DNA of 13,184 nucleotides, from assembly GCA_947178115.1 (NCBI GenBank), contig CAMWXF010000014.1, positions 1-13,184 on the forward strand, in the 5' to 3' direction. The translations under genes were made by a program, and so were the position numbers. Under the pieces are notes generated by a model. The model saw only the letters and a list, made by a program, of their open reading frames with translations. It was not told the DNA's origin and made no database searches. How positions within the stretch are numbered: the first letter of the stretch is position 1; each line of letters begins with the position of its first letter. The DNA comes from an uncultured Lachnospiraceae bacterium. Its GTDB lineage: Bacteria; Bacillota; Clostridia; Lachnospirales; Lachnospiraceae. Of the stretch, positions 5,857-13,184 are shown in pieces.

Positions 5857-7056
5857 ATGAGAGGCACGCGTAGAACTGCGGTCTGGATGGTTCTGGTCTT
5901 GTTGCTTGGCCTTACGACTGTCACCGTACAGGCAACGGAGGAGACTCGTCAGAAGATCGATAAAGCCGAGCAGGAGAAAAAGGACGCAGAAGAAAAACTG
6001 GACGAGACGGAAGAAAATCTGAAAAATCTGAATGAACAGAAGGATTCTCTGCAAGGCGCCTTGACAACCTTGAATACCGAGCTTACGCAGGTGAGCAATA
6101 ACCTGAGCGACTTAGAAGATAAGATCGCGGACAAGGAAGCGCAGATCGAGACGTTAAACGGCAAGATCGAGGAAGTTAATAAGGATCTGGAAGAGGCGAT
6201 CATCCTTAAGGACACACAGTACGAGACGATGAAGCAACAGATTCGGTTTATGTATGAGAAGAGCGATTTTCTTTATATGGAATTGTTTTTCTCCGCTACC
6301 AGCTTTTCGGATTTCCTGAATAAGAATAATTATATTGAACAGTTGTCAGCTTATCAGCAGAAGGTACTGCAGGATTATAAAGATGCGCAGGCGGCGATAG
6401 AAGCGAAACAGGAAGAACTGGAGCTTGATCTGGCGCAGTTAGAGAAAGATAAAGAGGAATTAGGAGAGTATAAGGTGCAGGTTGTGGCGGAACAGAGCCG
6501 CGTATCCGGGCTGGTCAGCCAGACGACGAATTCTTTACATGCAACTTCCGGTCAAATTTCGGAAGCGGAGGCACAGGCGCTTGCCTATGAGCAGAAGATC
6601 AAAGAAGAGGAAGAGAATCTTACGGCTTTAAAAGCGAAGCTGGCGGAAGAAATCCGTATGGCGGAACTGGCGGCACAGTCAAGCTGGCGGGACATTTCAG
6701 AAGTGAGTTTCGCGGAAGGTGACAGGTATCTGCTGGCGAATCTGATCTATTGTGAAGCCGGAGGAGAATCCTACGCCGGTCAGGTGGCGGTAGGGTCTGT
6801 TGTGATAAACAGAGTACTGAGTTCTGTATATCCTGACACAGTAACAGGTGTTATATACCAGTCCGGACAATTTTCCCCTGTGGCCAGCGGGCGCCTGGCA
6901 TTAGCATTGGCAGACGGAAGAGCGACTGCATCCTGCTATCAGGCAGCAGATGAGGTTATGCGCGGCACGACCAACGTTGGAAACTGCGTTTATTTCAGAA
7001 CACCGGTAGCCGGTATCAGTCCGAGGTATACGATCGGGGGACATATCTTCTATTAG
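5857..7056 (+). CDS. Secreted coiled-coil cell wall hydrolase with SleB domain
   Basis: Predicted exported peptidoglycan hydrolase. The 399 residues start with a signal peptide (basic MRGTRR, hydrophobic 8-22, likely cleavage after VQA at 24-26). A long coiled coil rich in Glu, Lys and Gln follows (about 28-115 and 155-280), broken by a hydrophobic patch (FMYEKSDFLYMELFFSATSF), as in PcsB-type N-terminal regions. The C-terminal domain (about 285-399) is of the Hydrolase_2/SleB-CwlJ type. It has YLLANLIYCEAGGES, with E300 as the expected catalytic Glu, then GQVAVGSVVINRVLSS, GVIYQSGQFSPV and a closing YTIGGHIFY. SleB is a lytic transglycosylase acting on cortex with muramic-delta-lactam. The coiled coil instead recalls division-associated hydrolases controlled by FtsEX. 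The role could therefore be vegetative or in germination. The second ATG (5857) is preferred because GGAGG abuts the first (5851). Confidence 0.8.
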   Translation: MRGTRRTAVWMVLVLLLGLTTVTVQATEETRQKIDKAEQEKKDAEEKLDETEENLKNLNEQKDSLQGALTTLNTELTQVSNNLSDLEDKIADKEAQIETLNGKIEEVNKDLEEAIILKDTQYETMKQQIRFMYEKSDFLYMELFFSATSFSDFLNKNNYIEQLSAYQQKVLQDYKDAQAAIEAKQEELELDLAQLEKDKEELGEYKVQVVAEQSRVSGLVSQTTNSLHATSGQISEAEAQALAYEQKIKEEEENLTALKAKLAEEIRMAELAAQSSWRDISEVSFAEGDRYLLANLIYCEAGGESYAGQVAVGSVVINRVLSSVYPDTVTGVIYQSGQFSPVASGRLALALADGRATASCYQAADEVMRGTTNVGNCVYFRTPVAGISPRYTIGGHIFY

Positions 7057-7060
7057 CGAA

Positions 7061-7104
7061 TAAAAAAGGACGGCATGGATTTCGGTCTGTGCCGTCCATG
7101 CCGT
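7061..7104 (-). terminator. Terminator of the DUF402 gene, with alternative stems
   Basis: GGACGGCA (7068-7075) pairs with TGCCGTCC (7090-7097). Read on the minus strand, this stem is followed directly by TTTTTTATT, so it is a good intrinsic terminator for the DUF402 gene. A different perfect 9-bp stem, ACGGCATGG (7070-7078) with CCATGCCGT (7096-7104), overlaps and excludes the first. On the plus strand no T tract follows, so termination of the hydrolase cluster here is uncertain. Confidence 0.75.
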
Positions 7105-7117
7105 ATATCACTTGTTA

Positions 7118-7600
7118 TTAAATGTTTATATAATCTTCGGTAGGTTTTTGAAGTTTGGGAAAATCACCGGCATAGATGGTCTTCAGCAGCCGGTCTAAAC
7201 AAAGCAGGGATCTGCTCAGCATATCTTCGGACAGGATACCGGATTCTCTGGCGGTGACGAGCTCATCCAGATCCACCACTTTCACAAAGCCGTCAGGATA
7301 GACGATCACATCCGCCAAGAGATCCGTGACAATGTATGTATCGGTCTCTTCGGTGTAGTCATAATCGACGATATCACAGTACCAGAAGAGAAGAGTCTCG
7401 TCTTCCCGATAGAACCGGCTTACTTTAATGCCTTCGTTAAGATAGTAACAGGAGAAGCCGTGGTGCAGGTCTTTGCGCGGCTTTAAGGAGTTCCAGCCGG
7501 TCACGATGATCTGCGCATCGCGATATAGGACACGATCATCTTTCAACAGAATACATTCTTCGGGAATCAATCTCTTGCGATATAGAGTCGGATTTGCCAT
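7118..7600 (-). CDS. DUF402 domain protein
   Basis: Cytoplasmic protein of 160 residues made almost entirely of a DUF402 fold. Characterised relatives include the nucleoside di/triphosphatases of Staphylococcus (Ntdp) and Bacillus YgaC; DUF402 also occurs fused in some RNase E/G-like proteins. The family signature runs about 60-113: VSRFYREDETLLFWYCDIVDYD, then VTDLLADVIVYPDGFVKVVDLDEL. Acidic residues D76, D93, D97, D103, D110 and D112 are candidates for the metal-binding set. The C-terminal helical part ends KPTEDYINI. The ATG at 7600 is chosen because AGGAGGT lies just upstream; the frame could extend to a GTG at 7648 but without a ribosome site. It is convergent to the hydrolase cluster and divergent from the atp operon. 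Phosphatase activity is possible but not demonstrable from sequence. Confidence 0.75.
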   Translation of the reverse strand: MANPTLYRKRLIPEECILLKDDRVLYRDAQIIVTGWNSLKPRKDLHHGFSCYYLNEGIKVSRFYREDETLLFWYCDIVDYDYTEETDTYIVTDLLADVIVYPDGFVKVVDLDELVTARESGILSEDMLSRSLLCLDRLLKTIYAGDFPKLQKPTEDYINI

Positions 7601-7648
7601 AGTACCTCCTGTGAACAGCGATGGTGATGAATCAGTTTTCTTAAACAC

Positions 7649-7677
7649 TACGTTACATTGACAAGATTAAAAAGTCA
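7649..7677 (-). promoter_or_regulatory. Possible promoter of the DUF402 gene
   Basis: On the minus strand TTGACT (7677-7672) is followed after 17 bases by TAACGT (7654-7649). The -35 box is good but the -10 box matches only three of six positions. It is the best candidate seen ahead of the gene. Confidence 0.3.
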
Positions 7678-7694
7678 AGAAGCTGTGTTATATA

Positions 7695-7744
7695 TTTCGA
7701 GTTTGCGAAGCAATATCTCGTAATCGAGCGTAGCTCGATTTTTT
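7695..7744 (+). repeat. Structured repeat, copy A (upstream of atp promoter)
   Basis: A 50-base element starts TTTCGAGTTTGC and ends in six T's. It folds as two hairpins: CGAG/CTCG (7698-7701 with 7717-7720) capped by TTGC-GAA-GCAA, then AATCGAGC/GCTCGATT (7722-7729 with 7733-7740). A second copy in the same orientation lies at 9304-9373 with nearly identical sequence outside one inserted hairpin. It stands between the divergent DUF402 gene and the atp promoter. Confidence 0.8.
7722..7744 (+). terminator. Terminator-like hairpin of repeat copy A
   Basis: A perfect 8-bp stem with loop GTA runs directly into TTTTTT on the plus strand, the form of an intrinsic terminator. No plus-strand gene ends nearby. 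It could stop read-through from the hydrolase cluster ending at 7056 before it enters the atp promoter. Confidence 0.6.
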
Positions 7745-7765
7745 ATCTATTTTTCACAATTTGTC

Positions 7766-7794
7766 TGGACATAAGTGGTAAAAATGAGTATAAT
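7766..7794 (+). promoter_or_regulatory. Promoter of the ATP synthase operon
   Basis: TGGACA (7766-7771), 17 bases, TATAAT (7789-7794): five of six and six of six matches to sigma-A consensus. The start would be near 7801, giving a leader of about 50 bases before atpZ. It lies just beyond the terminator-like hairpin of repeat copy A. Confidence 0.8.
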
Positions 7795-7849
7795 TTTACA
7801 CGGAGGCTGTAATTTCCATTAATAGACAAAATAAAAGAAGGGAAAGGCT

Positions 7850-8119
7850 GTGAAATATAATAGAAATGTCTATCAGGCACTTATGATGATAAGTCAGTTC
7901 GGTATTAACATGCTGGTTCCCATTTTTATTTGTTCTTTTGCGGGAATGTTCCTTGATTGGAAATTCGAAACCTCTTTCTGGACGGTAGTGTTGTTTTTTG
8001 TCGGTGCGCTGGCAGGGTTTACGAATGTATTCAGATTTGCTAAGAAGATATATGAGACACCGGCAGTAACACGCAGACGCAGCACGAAGAGACAGGATGA
8101 CAAGAAGGAAGAAGAGTGA
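7850..8119 (+). CDS. atpZ: AtpZ/AtpI-like membrane protein of the ATP synthase operon
   Basis: Small membrane protein of 89 residues of the kind called F0F1-ATPase gene 1 or AtpZ. It has two transmembrane segments (about 11-33 and 40-61), with GMFLDW between them and the pattern FFVGALAGFTNVFRFAKK, typical of the family. The tail (66-89) is highly charged. Relatives lie at the head of atp operons and are proposed to help assembly or Mg2+/Ca2+ supply with AtpI. The start is GTG at 7850, preceded by a purine-rich AAGGGAAAGG. It is the first gene after the promoter, and its stop is three bases before atpI, so translation is probably coupled. The family call is firm; the function in this organism is not. 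Confidence 0.78.
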   Translation: MKYNRNVYQALMMISQFGINMLVPIFICSFAGMFLDWKFETSFWTVVLFFVGALAGFTNVFRFAKKIYETPAVTRRRSTKRQDDKKEEE

Positions 8120-8122
8120 ATT

Positions 8123-8512
8123 ATGAAGAGAAAAATCGATCCGACTTTGTTTGATCTGTGTCTGGGAATTTTCTTATATGGCTTGATATTTCAAGCGGTA
8201 CTGCTTTTTTTTTCAAGGAGGGCGTCTTACAGTCTGGGGCTTTGGATCGGCGTTGTGCTCGCTATCGCAGGTTCCGTCCATATGTGGTGGTCGTTAAACC
8301 GGGGGATGGATCAGGCGGCCAAACAGGCGGCCAAGACGATCGGGACGAACAATCTGATCCGGTATTTGGTACTGGTAGTGGTCATGTTTGTACTGATCTA
8401 TACGGACTTTGCCAATCCGATCTTTATGTTCTGCGGTTATATGGGGATGAAGATATCGGCTTATCTGAACCCTTGGCTGCGTAAGATAAGTGCGAAAGTA
8501 TTTAAAATTTAA
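8123..8512 (+). CDS. atpI: ATP synthase subunit I
   Basis: Accessory membrane protein of 129 residues, with about four transmembrane segments (roughly 11-30, 36-56, 80-97, 98-116) and a basic C-terminus (WLRKISAKVFK). In other bacteria AtpI helps assemble the c-ring and its stability, but it is not a stoichiometric part of the enzyme. Recognition rests on size, topology, and position between the atpZ-like gene and atpB; the family is poorly conserved in sequence. Its ATG comes three bases after the atpZ stop, with the ribosome site inside the purine-rich end of atpZ. A run of nine T's at about 8208-8216 inside the gene is a place where sequencing or slippage errors could occur; the frame is intact here. 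Confidence 0.72.
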   Translation: MKRKIDPTLFDLCLGIFLYGLIFQAVLLFFSRRASYSLGLWIGVVLAIAGSVHMWWSLNRGMDQAAKQAAKTIGTNNLIRYLVLVVVMFVLIYTDFANPIFMFCGYMGMKISAYLNPWLRKISAKVFKI

Positions 8513-8546
8513 AATACATAAAGTCATAAAATAAGGGGGTGAAAGT

Positions 8547-9266
8547 ATGGGACAGGGAGTTCTGTTATCCGCAGGCGCTGATATTGATTTTATGATTCAT
8601 GGAGTGTTTTCCTATGAATTGTTTGGACAGACTGTATGGATTACGACTACGCATGTGTGTGTGCTGATCGTTATGCTTGTGATCATCGGTTTCTGTATCG
8701 CCGCAAACCGTGCCGTCAAGCATGCGTCGGATGTTCCGGGTACTTTCCAGAACATTGCGGAACTTGTGGTGGAGATGTTAGATAATATGATCGGCGGCGT
8801 TATGGGTAAGTTCAGCCCGAAATTCCGCAATTATATCGGAACTATCTTTATCTTCATTCTGCTCAGCAATATTTCGGGTCTGTTCGGTTTAAGACCGCCG
8901 ACAGCGGATTATGGTGTGACATTCGCGATGGGACTTATGACATTCACACTGATTCACTTTAACAAATTCAAATATCAGAAAGTGAAGGGTGTCATCGCGG
9001 GTCTGTGTGATCCATGGCCGATCTGGGCACCGATCAATGTAATCGGTGATATTGCAGTTCCGGTTTCATTGTCACTGCGTCTGTTTGCAAATGTCTTATC
9101 CGGCACGGTTATGACGGCGCTGGTATACGGACTGCTCTCTAAGATCGCACTTGTCTGGCCGGCAGCGCTGCATGTGTATTTTGATCTGTTCTCGGGAGCG
9201 ATCCAGACTTATGTATTCTGTATGCTGACCATGACATACATTACAGATGCCTGTACGACTGAATAA
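8547..9266 (+). CDS. atpB: F-type ATP synthase subunit a
   Basis: Membrane stator subunit that forms the two ion half-channels against the c-ring. The 239 residues have five to six hydrophobic helices. The hallmark SLRLFANVLSG motif holds the essential Arg (R178) that faces the carboxylate of subunit c. DPWPIWAPINVIGDIAVPVSLSLRL and FDLFSGAIQTYVFCMLTMTYI are typical of subunit a. The ATG at 8547 follows AAGGGGGTG. A 34-base spacer separates it from atpI, and a 123-base structured spacer separates it from atpE, containing the second copy of the repeat. Together with the Na+-type subunit c, it would carry sodium in this organism. Confidence 0.95.
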   Translation: MGQGVLLSAGADIDFMIHGVFSYELFGQTVWITTTHVCVLIVMLVIIGFCIAANRAVKHASDVPGTFQNIAELVVEMLDNMIGGVMGKFSPKFRNYIGTIFIFILLSNISGLFGLRPPTADYGVTFAMGLMTFTLIHFNKFKYQKVKGVIAGLCDPWPIWAPINVIGDIAVPVSLSLRLFANVLSGTVMTALVYGLLSKIALVWPAALHVYFDLFSGAIQTYVFCMLTMTYITDACTTE

Positions 9267-9645
<379 letters not shown>

Positions 9646-9647
<2 letters not shown>

Positions 9648-9706
9648 AGATGAAGTTACACTAAGGCTGTATAGAACACAGCCTAAGTGCAACTATAGTC
9701 ATCTCT
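9646..9706 (+). promoter_or_regulatory. Long RNA hairpin after atpE
   Basis: AGAGATGA (9646-9653, overlapping the atpE stop) pairs with TCATCTCT (9699-9706). Inside, GTTACACTAAGGCTGT (9655-9670) pairs with ACAGCCTAAGTGCAAC (9678-9693) with two mismatches and a 7-base loop. There is no T tract, so it is not a terminator; an mRNA stabiliser or processing site is likelier. Confidence 0.65.
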
Positions 9707-9707
9707 T

Positions 9708-9734
9708 GGAGAATGCAAAGAACGTGCATTCTCC
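9708..9734 (+). promoter_or_regulatory. Perfect 10-bp RNA hairpin before atpF
   Basis: GGAGAATGCA (9708-9717) pairs perfectly with TGCATTCTCC (9725-9734) around a 7-base loop. It stands one base after the hairpin 9646-9706 and 20 bases before the atpF ribosome site. No T tract follows. Confidence 0.7.
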
Positions 9735-9770
9735 GGGGCTTGAGAATTGTGAAGAAAGGAGGATAAGAGC

Positions 9771-10334
9771 TTGAGTACATTAGCTACACAGATGGTAATG
9801 GCAGCCGCAGCAGAAATGGAACCAAGACTTTTTGATCTGGATCTGCAGTTGATTGCGGATTCGGTTTTGATGATCATTGCGGTATTTACATTGTTTTTGG
9901 TTGCTTCTCATTTTCTCTTCAATCCTGTGAGGGATATGATGCAGAACAGACAGGATCGGATCAAAAACGAGCTTGACAGCGCTGCAGCCGATATGGAAAA
10001 CGCGAGAGCACTGAAAGAACAGTACGAAGCCAAGCTGAAAGAGATCGACAAGGAAGCGGAAGAAATCTTAAGCGAGGCCAGGAAAAAGGCGCTCGCCAAT
10101 GAGAACAAGATCGTATCGGAAGCCAAAGAGGAAGCGTCGAGGATCATCGAGAGAGCCGGCGTGGAAGCAGAGCTGGAGAAGAAGAAAGCCGCCGATGAAG
10201 TGAAGCGCGAAATGGTGGTTCTGGCATCCCTGATGGCGGGTAAAGTTGTGAGTGCTAAGATAGACACGACCGTTCAGGACAGTTTGATTGAAGAAACGTT
10301 GAAAGAAATAGGTGAGGGCACATGGCTAAGCTAA
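9771..10334 (+). CDS. atpF: F-type ATP synthase subunit b
   Basis: Peripheral stalk subunit joining the membrane part to F1. The 187 residues have one N-terminal membrane helix (about 28-49, ending FLFNPVRDMMQNRQDRI) and a long charged helix (about 55-150) rich in Glu, Lys and Ala for the right-handed coiled-coil dimer. The C-terminal part (VKREMVVLASLMAGKVVSAKID) contacts subunit delta. The start is TTG at 9771, supported by AAAGGAGG (9755-9762) eight bases upstream. Internal ATGs at codons 8 and 10 lack a ribosome site. The polar stretch before the membrane helix is a little longer than in many b subunits. The last 13 bases overlap the start of atpH in another frame, so the two are probably translationally coupled. 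Confidence 0.93.
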   Translation: MSTLATQMVMAAAAEMEPRLFDLDLQLIADSVLMIIAVFTLFLVASHFLFNPVRDMMQNRQDRIKNELDSAAADMENARALKEQYEAKLKEIDKEAEEILSEARKKALANENKIVSEAKEEASRIIERAGVEAELEKKKAADEVKREMVVLASLMAGKVVSAKIDTTVQDSLIEETLKEIGEGTWLS

Positions 10335-10867
10335 TTTCAAAAACATATGGAGATGCATTATTTGAGCTTGCGGTAGAGGAAGGCAAAATAGATGTATTGT
10401 CAGAAGAAATCCTACAGCTTCAAAAAGTGCTTGCGGACAACGAGGATTTCGGCAGACTGATGAATCATCCCAAGATTATTGTCGAAGAGAAGATTCAGGT
10501 TGCGAAGAACGTATTTGAAGGCAGGGTGTCCGATGAACTGCTCGGATTTCTTACAATCATCATTTCCAAGGACCGTTACAGAGATATCGATGAGATTCTG
10601 GACTATTTTATTGCGGAAGTAAAGCGGTATAAGGGGATCGGCGTTGCAACGGTGACGACGGCTGTTCCGCTCAAGGAAGAGCAGTGCAGCAAAATAGAAC
10701 AGAAGCTGCTTGGAACAACTCAGTATGCGAAAATGGAAATGCATTTTCAGGTAGACGAAGCCCTGATCGGCGGTATGGTTGTCCGTATCGGCGACAGAGT
10801 GGTGGACAGCAGTATCAGGACAAAGTTAAATGAGCTGCAAAAAGAATTGTTAAAAGTTCATATCTGA
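10322..10867 (+). CDS. atpH: F-type ATP synthase subunit delta
   Basis: Stator subunit (OSCP homologue) that links the top of the alpha3beta3 head to subunit b. The 181 residues are of normal length. The N-terminal six-helix domain begins SKTYGDALFELAVEEGKID and contains NHPKIIVEEKIQVAKNVF; the C-terminal region has the family signature MEMHFQVDEALIGGMVVRIGDRVVDSSIRTKLNEL (about 139-173), with its G-G-V pattern. The ATG at 10322 lies inside the end of atpF (GAGGGCACATG), with a weak GAGGG ribosome site, as expected for coupled translation. A spacer of 67 bases follows before atpA. Confidence 0.94.
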   Translation: MAKLISKTYGDALFELAVEEGKIDVLSEEILQLQKVLADNEDFGRLMNHPKIIVEEKIQVAKNVFEGRVSDELLGFLTIIISKDRYRDIDEILDYFIAEVKRYKGIGVATVTTAVPLKEEQCSKIEQKLLGTTQYAKMEMHFQVDEALIGGMVVRIGDRVVDSSIRTKLNELQKELLKVHI

Positions 10868-10931
10868 TCAGCCGGAGTCGGCAGGAAAAGCTATGAGCTT
10901 ATATTCAAATTAAGAAGAAAGGTGCGTATGA

Positions 10932-12440
<1,509 letters not shown>

Positions 12441-12469
12441 TAGAAATAGAGAAAGAGGAAGGTGACGCT

Positions 12470-13184
12470 ATGGCCTCAATGAGAGACATTAAAAGGCGTA
12501 AAGGCAGTATACAGAGTACTCAGCAGATTACTAAAGCCATGAAACTCGTTTCTACCGTGAAACTGCAGAGAGCGAAACAACGTGCGGAACAGTCGAAAGC
12601 ATATTTTAACTGTATGTATGAGACCGTGTCTTCCATGCTGGCGAAGACAGGCAGCTTGAATCACCCTTACTTGAAAGCAGGAGAATCCGGGAAGAAGGCG
12701 GTTATTGTGATCACTTCCAACAGAGGTCTTGCGGGCGGCTATAATTCTAATATTACCAAGCTGATTACCAAGGGCGATTTTAAGAAAGAAGATCTGGAGA
12801 TTTATGCAATCGGCAAGAAAGGCAAGGATGCATTGCAGCGCAACGGCTATCATATCATGGAGGAAAACTCAGATATCATCGAGGAACCGTCCTATGTGGA
12901 TGCCATGGGTATCAGCAAAAAGCTGCTGGACGCTTATGCCGCGGGTGAGATCAATGAGATTTATCTTGCTTACACGGGATTTAAGAATACCGTGGTGCAT
13001 GTGCCGACCCTGTTAAAGCTTCTCCCCGTAGAGGCACCGGAAAGCGGTGAATCGGGCAAGGAGACAGGCAGTAAGGCAATGATGAACTTCGAGCCCGAAG
13101 ATGATGAGGCGCTGGACATGATCATTCCGAAATATGTTACAAGCCTGATCTACGGTGGTTTGGTGGAAGCTGTTGCCAGTGAGA
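12470..13184 (+). CDS. atpG: F-type ATP synthase subunit gamma (3' end missing)
   Basis: Central rotor shaft that turns inside the alpha3beta3 head and rests on the c-ring. The first 238 codons are present and the gene runs off the window. The N-terminal helix MASMRDIKRRKGSIQSTQQI (1-20), continuing TKAMKLVSTVKLQRAK, is diagnostic. VITSNRGLAGGYNSNI (about 82-97) is the other conserved block. A somewhat long insert (ESGESGKETGSKAMM, about 187-201) precedes FEPEDDEALDMIIPKYV, which leads into the C-terminal helix. AGGAAGGTG lies just before the ATG at 12470. The order atpA-atpG implies that atpD and atpC follow outside the window. Confidence 0.96.
   Translation, partial: MASMRDIKRRKGSIQSTQQITKAMKLVSTVKLQRAKQRAEQSKAYFNCMYETVSSMLAKTGSLNHPYLKAGESGKKAVIVITSNRGLAGGYNSNITKLITKGDFKKEDLEIYAIGKKGKDALQRNGYHIMEENSDIIEEPSYVDAMGISKKLLDAYAAGEINEIYLAYTGFKNTVVHVPTLLKLLPVEAPESGESGKETGSKAMMNFEPEDDEALDMIIPKYVTSLIYGGLVEAVASE

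Noticed and set aside
7601..7648. GTG start extending the DUF402 protein by 16 residues
   Set aside because: No ribosome site before it, while AGGAGGT precedes the ATG at 7600.

Overview
The window reads as a chromosomal segment of a spore-forming member of the Firmicutes (Clostridia), most likely a Lachnospiraceae-type gut anaerobe. This is inferred from the gene content (MecA adaptor, CwlD-type amidase, SleB-domain and SleL-like hydrolases, an F-type ATP synthase operon headed by atpZ/atpI genes), from strong AGGAGG-type ribosome binding sites, and from protein sequences that look clostridial. No species call is possible from sequence reading alone.

Layout. Positions 1-96 hold the end of an unrecognised plus-strand gene, followed by a bidirectional terminator (113-154). 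mecA (218-994, minus) has its own promoter. An AT-rich spacer of about 640 bp (1136-1774) contains no convincing protein gene. It does hold a strong promoter driving a short structured transcript (about 1218-1340) and a possible decayed IS200/IS605 end near 1590-1660. A second promoter (1719-1747) starts a plus-strand cluster: SH3-GH18 glycosidase, cwlD, tsaC/sua5, rpiB, and a secreted coiled-coil/SleB-domain hydrolase (1775-7056). A convergent DUF402 gene (7118-7600, minus) ends at a shared hairpin region.

From 7766 a near-consensus promoter drives the ATP synthase operon atpZ-atpI-atpB-atpE-atpF-atpH-atpA-atpG, with atpG cut by the window edge. Subunit c carries the full Na+-binding residue pattern (P27, Q31, V62, E64, T65, T66, Y69), so the enzyme is predicted to be sodium-coupled. 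The gene order tsaC-rpiB-atp recalls the ywlC/ywlF-atp neighbourhood of Bacillus.

How the genes fit together. Three cell-wall hydrolases, all of families used on spore cortex, surround two housekeeping genes. A sigma-E-like promoter lies just ahead of cwlD, which would let this part of the cluster be expressed in sporulation. Energy conversion is encoded next door.

The most unusual non-coding feature is a two-copy structured repeat ending in a terminator-like hairpin. One copy (7695-7744) lies just before the atp promoter and the other (9304-9373) lies between atpB and atpE. The copies differ by a compensatory base change and by one extra hairpin. Together with two strong hairpins after atpE (9646-9734), this places atpE, the gene needed in most copies, between RNA structures on both sides. 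No wholly new protein system was recognised.
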